Shown here: piece after piece, positions 17,493 through 22,759 of the stretch | Layout: the number at the start of each line of letters is the position of its first letter | Numbering within the stretch: position 1 is the first letter of the stretch | Source: Stentor coeruleus | Lineage: Eukaryota; Ciliophora; Heterotrichea; Heterotrichida; Stentoridae | Length of the DNA: 22,759 bases | Assembly: GCA_001970955.1 (NCBI GenBank) | Contig: MPUH01001152.1 | Coordinates: forward strand, 1-22,759 | Direction of reading: 5' to 3' | The notes under the pieces: model-generated | The model's input: only the letters and a program-made list of their open reading frames with translations | Told to the model about the DNA's origin: nothing | Database searches by the model: none | Translations under genes and position numbers: made by a program

Positions 17493-18893
17493 TTATTTAA
17501 ATAGACTAGTTGGGTATTTGGTAGTCTGTGGGTGAAAAGTACACCCTTCTAGTTCGAGGATCTTCTTTTTTTCACGTTCTATTTCAAGCTTAGCGGAAGT
17601 CATGCTTTTTTGGTCAATATGCCGTTGATAAAGATTGACAAAGTCGCAGGAATTCACGGATTTTTTGGTAGAGTTGTCTTGCTCTTCAATTTTGCGCTTT
17701 TGTTTGGTTAGGAAAACATCTTTTTCAGCTTGAGATAAGGTTTTGAGTAAATTTTCCATACTGTCGACGAATTCTTCAAAGTTCAATGGCTGGTCTAGTT
17801 CTTCAAGTTCTAAAAGTAAAGGCATGATAATTTTTAATACAATTGAGTCTATTTCATTCATGTTAATGTTCTTAAATGCTATCAAGCCATTAACATCGGG
17901 ATTAAGCTGTTGAAAGATCTCTGAAAATCTGTCGATTTTGACTTTTAGCAATATTTTATCAGTGCGCGCTTTGCTTTCTAATTTAACTGGCATGTAAGGA
18001 TATTCCTCAGGCATTTCAGGAGTCCTTTTCTGTTGCTTATAAAGTGAGTCCCAAACATTTTCTTGAGTCCTCTGCATTTTGTATGACTTTCCCAAATTAG
18101 GGTGAAAAAAAGCTTGTCCTGTTTCAGGATCTCTAGTTACTTCATATTTCTTTCTTAGTTCTTCTATATACTCATCATAATTCTGTTTGGAATTCAAAAG
18201 CCTTTCTACAACTTCGTTAGGACTTGAAGGCTGCCCTCGTACAAGTATACTTGGCTTAAAAGGAAATTCTGTTTTTTTAGCATGTTCATACATAGACTGT
18301 ATTCTTTGTTTTTTCAACTTTGCTTCTTCATAAAGTTCTTGTATACGGTTTGTGCTATTCCCAGCAAGTTTCAAGCTTTTTTCATTAATTTTAGGTGCAT
18401 ACGTATATTCAGTTTCTACCACTTGTTGATTATGATGATATATATCCGCATTTGACCTACTCTGAGCATTTTTAGCCAATTTCCTTGAATTTTCATTAAT
18501 AATAGGTTTAAAACTAGTCTTTTGAGCAACTTCCCTTTCCAGTTGCATTTTCAGCAACTGTTTATTAGCTTCAACTTGTTCCTTATGCTTCAATCCTTTC
18601 ATATAAAGTTTTTCTCCATAGTTTTTTGGGTCGCTAATACTAGCATTTGTCTTTGATGAAAAAGAATTACTCAATTGAAACTGGTCTTTGATTATATCAC
18701 GGATCAACTCGTAAATATTCTTTGATAAAGCTGATTCTAATTTTGCTGATAAGTTGTGCTTTATTGCAAAGTCTCGAGCTACTGCTGGTGGATCATCGTT
18801 TTCATGAACTATTATACGGTCTTGCTTACCACCTCCAACGTCCACAGTGATATTTAAAATCTCATATCCGCGATCTGTTCTCTTACTAACCAT
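17493..18893 (-). CDS. Protein with PFU-like N-terminal domain and FxPxI repeats, 466 aa
   Basis: The N-terminal 65 residues ('ITVDVGGGKQDRIIVHENDD', then 'PPAVARDFAIKHNLSAKLE') resemble the PFU / ubiquitin-like module, which in PLAA/Doa1 binds ubiquitin; similar heads occur in ciliate cytoskeletal proteins. The middle carries repeated short motifs of the form F/Y-x-P-x-I followed by N-E-x-S-x-K-L-A: TSFKPIINENSRKLA (126-140), YTYAPKINEKSLKLA (163-177), then looser FPFKPSI and FFHPNL copies and a last CTFHPQTTKY near the C-terminus. Coiled-coil segments lie between them. There is no membrane helix. A helical region at about 340-400 could be EF-hand-like but lacks a clear Ca2+ loop. A structural role at cilia or cortex is inferred, not shown. 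Confidence 0.87.
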   Translation of the reverse strand: MVSKRTDRGYEILNITVDVGGGKQDRIIVHENDDPPAVARDFAIKHNLSAKLESALSKNIYELIRDIIKDQFQLSNSFSSKTNASISDPKNYGEKLYMKGLKHKEQVEANKQLLKMQLEREVAQKTSFKPIINENSRKLAKNAQSRSNADIYHHNQQVVETEYTYAPKINEKSLKLAGNSTNRIQELYEEAKLKKQRIQSMYEHAKKTEFPFKPSILVRGQPSSPNEVVERLLNSKQNYDEYIEELRKKYEVTRDPETGQAFFHPNLGKSYKMQRTQENVWDSLYKQQKRTPEMPEEYPYMPVKLESKARTDKILLKVKIDRFSEIFQQLNPDVNGLIAFKNINMNEIDSIVLKIIMPLLLELEELDQPLNFEEFVDSMENLLKTLSQAEKDVFLTKQKRKIEEQDNSTKKSVNSCDFVNLYQRHIDQKSMTSAKLEIEREKKKILELEGCTFHPQTTKYPTSLFK

Positions 18894-19739
18894 ATATTTA
18901 TAATTATTTTGTTTAAATTTTTGGTTTGAGGTTTCATGAAATGATTTGGGTAAAGGTAGAAAATGGTTGTTATTAGGTTTATAAGGTTTGATGATGTGAA
19001 ATTTGAAGATGAATTGCGGATGGGAGATTATGTGGTTTGGGAGGATTTTGAAATTAATTTGAAAATTAGATTTCAGAAAGATTTGATTTAGAGGGAGTGG
19101 GGAGAAGGTATTTGAAAGTTGAGTAGGATAAGGTGTGATGATTGGAGGGAGATTATTTGTATTTGGTTAGAAAAAGTAGGAAAGATATTTTTTGTCAGAG
19201 AAGAAAAAAAGGTAGATGAGATTTAGAGCAACGGTTTTTGATTAAGTGCTTTTGACAATTTGACTTTAGTCCTTTGATTTATAGTATTTTAGCATTGAGT
19301 TTTCGTTTTGAAATTATGATAGGCAGCTCTTAGGAACAACACCTTAATAAAAAAATCACTTGCCCATCTTTTCATATTAAAGAAATAAGGTAAAACTTAT
19401 CTAGGCCGAAAAATTATAAATTTTCCAACTAGTAAACTAACTTCATCTTTGGAGAAATCATCTTACTCTGATATTTTCTATCTGAGGATTGACAGAGTTA
19501 ATAATATTTTTGCAGAATTTATCAATTTTCCTTTAAATGTTGGAATATAATATTAGCAAAATTAAATAATATTATCAAGTATTTTTTGTAGAAATTTAAA
19601 TCTTCAGCCTTATTTAAGACTATATTCACTTAAATTACTCATACAAAACATTTTTTCCTCAACACATTTAATCTTTACCAACTTTCTCCATTTACTTCCA
19701 ATTATTACAATTTTTATCCCGTTAAATGCTATAAGCAGC
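18894..19739. other. Long spacer with extreme strand asymmetry
   Basis: About 850 bp without a supported gene. The first 300 nt (18901-19200) hold only 4 C against 89 G on the plus strand by hand count. Read in the direction of the gene starting at 18893, its upstream region is C-rich and almost G-free. The rest (19260-19739) is ordinary AT-rich spacer that contains the trailer of the arrestin-fold gene's neighbourhood. Confidence 0.75.
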
Positions 19740-20768
19740 TTAATTAGGCTTATTATGATTTATATAAAGTTGAGCATTATCTATAGGTGCTTCCATCATT
19801 TGAAGAGGGTGTTTAAGCGCATCTATTTGTCTAATAGACCTATCAGTAATATTTTCTTCATCAAGATTAACAAAGACTTCTTGTTCTAATTCCAATATTT
19901 TAGATCTAAAGCCTATATAATACACAGCATAAACTTGTAAAAAATATCTGGATTGAAAATAAACGCCATCATTAGTAGGAGTCTGTTTTGGGAATTCCCT
20001 ATCATTTTTATTCAATTCAAAGTTGAAAATTAATTCTTGATTGTTTTTCTGCTCAGAAAGTATCTGTTTTATATCAGCTACGGTTCTTGTTAAAGCTTTT
20101 CTCACTTTAATAATACTTTGATTAGGAAGCTTTATTGAGAATTCTAGTATATACTGGCCGACAATTGATGCAAGTTTTTTATTACTGTCAGATTTTATTA
20201 TAACTTGGTTGATCATTCTAGAGTTGCATAAAGGGTCTAAATTTTTTGTTGAGATTATTGACATACTAGCTGCACCTCGAGTAAAACAAATGCAACAATT
20301 CAGAGGACGACTTGCTTCTTGAGATTTTTCTGATTCATCTCTTATCCTTGCACTGTGGACTGTTAAATTAGCTTTTGTTTTCTTAAGAAGATTGTTTTCA
20401 AACTTAATACTTGCTTTAATGCTATAAGTAATTTCCACTTTGATTCTTTGTTCATGATGATCAGTATTATCAAAAGACATGCTTGAAGGGGCAAAAGCTG
20501 GAAGTTTGAAGCTGAATGGAAAGACTTCATCGGCTTCTTGTGTCTCATTTGTCAAGTTTCTTTTGAAAGTGTAAATTATAGACTTATGAGTTATTTGAGT
20601 GTCTTTTATACCTGAAATTACGACTTTCTCTATCCCTAATGACTCAAACGTCACTGTACAGCCTAATATACTCGACCTAATCTGAACTTCTCCTCCAATT
20701 CTATCCCCTGCAATAACACTTTTTTCATCCAGTTCTAGATTAACAGAAACATCATCTTCACTCTGCAT
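19740..20768 (-). CDS. Arrestin-fold (alpha-arrestin-like) protein, 342 aa
   Basis: The protein has the two-lobed arrestin fold. The N-lobe shows 'VNLELDEKSVIAGDRIGGEV' (9-28), the typical first strands in which a Gly-Asp turn precedes G.V, and the 'FPFSFKLPAFAPSSM' block (83-97) diagnostic of arrestin N domains. The C-lobe starts near 160 with 'LNCCICFTRGAASMSIIS' and continues through beta-rich sequence to about 320. Alpha-arrestins act as adaptors that bring ubiquitin ligases to membrane proteins or assist sorting; visual-type arrestins bind GPCRs. No PPxY motif is seen, so ligase recruitment is not indicated. The start is the first ATG (20768); the frame is open upstream only to a TTG. 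It begins 34 nt after the stop of the otubain-like gene on the same strand. Confidence 0.9.
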   Translation of the reverse strand: MQSEDDVSVNLELDEKSVIAGDRIGGEVQIRSSILGCTVTFESLGIEKVVISGIKDTQITHKSIIYTFKRNLTNETQEADEVFPFSFKLPAFAPSSMSFDNTDHHEQRIKVEITYSIKASIKFENNLLKKTKANLTVHSARIRDESEKSQEASRPLNCCICFTRGAASMSIISTKNLDPLCNSRMINQVIIKSDSNKKLASIVGQYILEFSIKLPNQSIIKVRKALTRTVADIKQILSEQKNNQELIFNFELNKNDREFPKQTPTNDGVYFQSRYFLQVYAVYYIGFRSKILELEQEVFVNLDEENITDRSIRQIDALKHPLQMMEAPIDNAQLYINHNKPN

Positions 20769-20802
20769 TAGAAATATAAGATTATCCAATATATCCTAAA
20801 AA

Positions 20803-21555
20803 CTACATTTCTTGGAACTTCCTGTAGTGATCAGCCCATTCCCATTTCTTGCTTGGGTCTTCTATTGCTTGTATTCTATCTGCTGCAGCACAGATTTTAG
20901 AGTTCATGTCCATGTTGATAGGCAAGGCAAGATACAAGTCTATAGCCCTTAGACCAAATTGGTTTAATTCAGTCCTGAATTCATTTTCAAAACACTCCAC
21001 CATTGGGTCTATTAATTCAATCTTCCCATCAACACTAACTCTATATATCAAATTATAAATCTGGCCAGTTTTCAATATCGAAACTTCAAATGGATGAATA
21101 TATTTGAACTCTTTAGCTTCAACATATTCTTTATTCTCATCAATATAAGTAATAAAAGCATTAAACCTCCTTGAAAACTCAAACATATTCGTAATATCCT
21201 CATCAGGGAAATAGAATCTTCCAAATCTGCAAATTTCTCTAGTAAGTTCTTCTCCTAGTCCAAACTCAAAAAAATCTTCAAAATGTTTAACATCAGAGCC
21301 AAGTTCATTTATAAACCTCAACAAATTCGGATAAGGATTCTCATTGTTCTTGACTATACTATATGAATATTACAATGTCTTAAGAAAGGTCCTACCCTCA
21401 ACAAATGGGTTAGATGTCAGACTCTCTACATAACCTAAAGCTAAGATTTCACCAAAACTAAGCCCTGGTAATGGTCTTATACTATTAAAACTGTGGTTTA
21501 AGGCAAACTCACACTTTGGATCATCCTCCTTTAACAAATATAGACTTGGTTCCAT
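20803..21555 (-). CDS. Otubain-like (peptidase C65-like) protein, catalytic residues not recognisable, 245 aa, two exons
   Basis: Exons 21555-21374 and 21358-20803 join across a 15-nt intron. From about residue 70 the sequence follows the otubain pattern: 'LLRFINELGSDVKHFEDFFE', 'LTREICRFG', an acidic 'PDEDITNMF' segment, 'FNAFITYID', 'HPFEV', and a final 'TGQIYNLIY' strand where otubains have P-G-H-Y-D-x-L-Y. Otubains are deubiquitinases. Here the catalytic His position appears to be Gln160, and no D-G-N-C-F/Y-R box is found in the short N-terminal part, so it is probably not a protease. It could bind ubiquitin without cutting it. The family call is by eye and moderate; the gene itself is well supported by the clean splice. 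Stop is TAG. Confidence 0.8.
21359..21373 (-). other. 15-nt spliceosomal intron in otubain-like gene
   Basis: On the minus strand GTAATATTCATATAG, phase 2. GT/AG ends, A at position 10, in-frame TAA at its start if retained. Removing it joins two open frames into 245 residues. Confidence 0.88.
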
Positions 21556-21578
21556 TTATAACCTAATATCATTAGAAT
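21556..21578. promoter_or_regulatory. 23-bp divergent intergenic interval
   Basis: Only 23 bp separate the ATG of the otubain-like gene (minus) and the ATG of the orphan gene (plus). If both starts are right, leaders are nearly absent or overlap the opposite gene, and promoter elements must lie partly within coding sequence. No clear TATA-type element can be singled out in such AT-rich DNA. Confidence 0.5.
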
Positions 21579-22172
21579 ATGAGTACAAAAGAATTACTAT
21601 CGCTAAAAAATTTACATCTTGTCAGTGAGAAATCGGGAAATGATACACAAAATGATTTTAGGATTTGTGTTGATGATGGGAATATTAGAGGCTGGGGAGA
21701 AATGTTTTGGACAACAACTCCAACAAATTCATCAAAAGTTTGCCTTGACCATAAAAAATCATATAAGCATCCAAAAGTTAGACATAAAACCCCAATTTTT
21801 ATAAGCATAGACAGAAAGAATCATTGGCCTAAAAAAATATTTTCTAACCTCAGAGAACTTAAGCTCAAGATAGCAACTATACCAAAAATTCCTATTAAAA
21901 CAAAAGATCATGCTAATCTATCTATTGGACTAATATCTAAAAATATGAGCAGAACCCATCAAAGGGTAAAACTATGTGAATATCAATGTAAAGGTAAAAA
22001 GCGTTCAAAAATAGATAATGATTATCTAATTAAAAGTATTAAAATAGACAGTATCATTCCAGTTTTGAATAATAAAATAAGGGGAAAAAATAAATTTACA
22101 GAAAGTATCAACACATGTTTTGATGTGAACTCTTCTGGAGAGTTAAAGAAAAACTATTTTATTAAAAGATAA
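21579..22172 (+). CDS. Uncharacterised basic protein, 197 aa
   Basis: I do not recognise this protein. It is basic (many Lys/Arg/His), with an acidic Trp-containing patch near the N-terminus ('DDGNIRGWGEMFWTT', about 32-46) and a Lys-rich remainder. No signal peptide, membrane helix or known motif is seen. The ATG lies 23 bp from the divergent otubain-like ATG. A 197-codon open frame in DNA this AT-rich is unlikely by chance, and no gene overlaps it on the other strand, which supports it being real; it may be a lineage-specific gene. Confidence 0.65.
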   Translation: MSTKELLSLKNLHLVSEKSGNDTQNDFRICVDDGNIRGWGEMFWTTTPTNSSKVCLDHKKSYKHPKVRHKTPIFISIDRKNHWPKKIFSNLRELKLKIATIPKIPIKTKDHANLSIGLISKNMSRTHQRVKLCEYQCKGKKRSKIDNDYLIKSIKIDSIIPVLNNKIRGKNKFTESINTCFDVNSSGELKKNYFIKR

Positions 22173-22759
22173 AATTCAATAAGAGACTTTTAAGGTCGGA
22201 AAAATGATATAATTTTATCAATAAAGTGAATTAGGTAAGCTAAAATATTTTTGGTATATAAAATGTGGAGATTTGGAATGTAATTAGAAGGAGATAGGAT
22301 TTATGGTATTTGTAGGTAGTGAATAAAAGAGAGTTTTAGTGTAGTTTAGATAGCAATTGAGATAGAGATGATAATTGAAATTAACATTTGTGATAAAGAT
22401 TTATTCATTAGTATAAAAGTAGAGATTATGCACTGCACGAAAAACTTATATTTGTTTATGTTAAAATTGCTAAATTATATATTTTTTTTAAGGTGATATA
22501 TTTTATAACTAGATTTTTTGCATGATTTAAATTATTCTATCTTTTCAGGTCTTTCAATAATGCTCTATCCCTAAATGAAATGGTAAATCATAAACTATTT
22601 TCCATTTTTTATGATTTTATAATCTTTTTCAAATGAATAAGAAAATTTTAATCAAGTTATCCAGATATTAGCATAATCAAAATTCAATAGATTTAATTTA
22701 ACTCTCTATAGTCAAACAAAAGACAATAAAACTTTTTATTGATGAATAAATTATTAGAC
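22173..22759. other. Right-hand non-coding end of window
   Basis: About 590 bp, AT-rich. The first 270 nt have clearly more G than C on the plus strand. I see no gene, RNA or repeat; a gene may begin beyond the edge. Confidence 0.6.

Overview
This window looks like macronuclear DNA of a heterotrich ciliate, most likely Stentor or a close relative. It is AT-rich and gene-dense, with genes on both strands. At least three genes are split by 15-nt introns of one form (GTAAT, an A at position 10, AG at the end). Long genes stay open with TAA, TAG and TGA treated as stops, which fits the standard code reported for Stentor. All 14 visible stop codons are TAA or TAG, so a Blepharisma-like code in which TGA encodes Trp is not fully excluded. 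There are no Shine-Dalgarno sites, operons, IS elements or CRISPR arrays. The genus is an inference; no database was searched.

Layout. 1-5 kb: the 3' end of an ABC transporter, a NADAR-domain protein (+), a CBM20 starch-binding protein (-), an unknown protein (+) and an acylated ankyrin-repeat protein (-). 5.9-8.6 kb: a 915-residue basic protein (-) whose C-terminus resembles Sfi1-type centrin-binding repeats. 9.0-11.4 kb: a USP25/28-type deubiquitinase (+). 11.4-12.8 kb: non-coding, with an assembly seam. 12.85-13.2 kb: an ATG8 gene visible only after removing a 15-nt intron. 13.2-14.7 kb: no intact gene, but coding-like remnants full of in-frame TAA/TAG. 14.7-15.8 kb: a TPR plus IQ protein (-), with a second assembly seam at its 5' end. 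16.6-21.6 kb: five minus-strand features in close order, namely a cAMP-receptor-like GPCR (intron-split), a protein with a PFU-like N-terminus and FxPxI repeats, an arrestin-fold protein and an otubain-like protein (intron-split), with a strongly strand-skewed spacer between the second and third. 21.6-22.2 kb: an orphan gene (+) whose ATG lies only 23 bp from the ATG of the otubain-like gene.

Themes. Several products relate to ubiquitin or ubiquitin-like proteins (USP, ATG8, PFU-like, otubain-like without recognisable catalytic residues, arrestin-fold). A seven-helix receptor and an arrestin-fold protein lie in the same 4 kb. Ciliate genes are normally transcribed singly, so these may be chance neighbours. 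The four single-N positions each sit between near-perfect direct repeats and are best read as unmerged contig overlaps.
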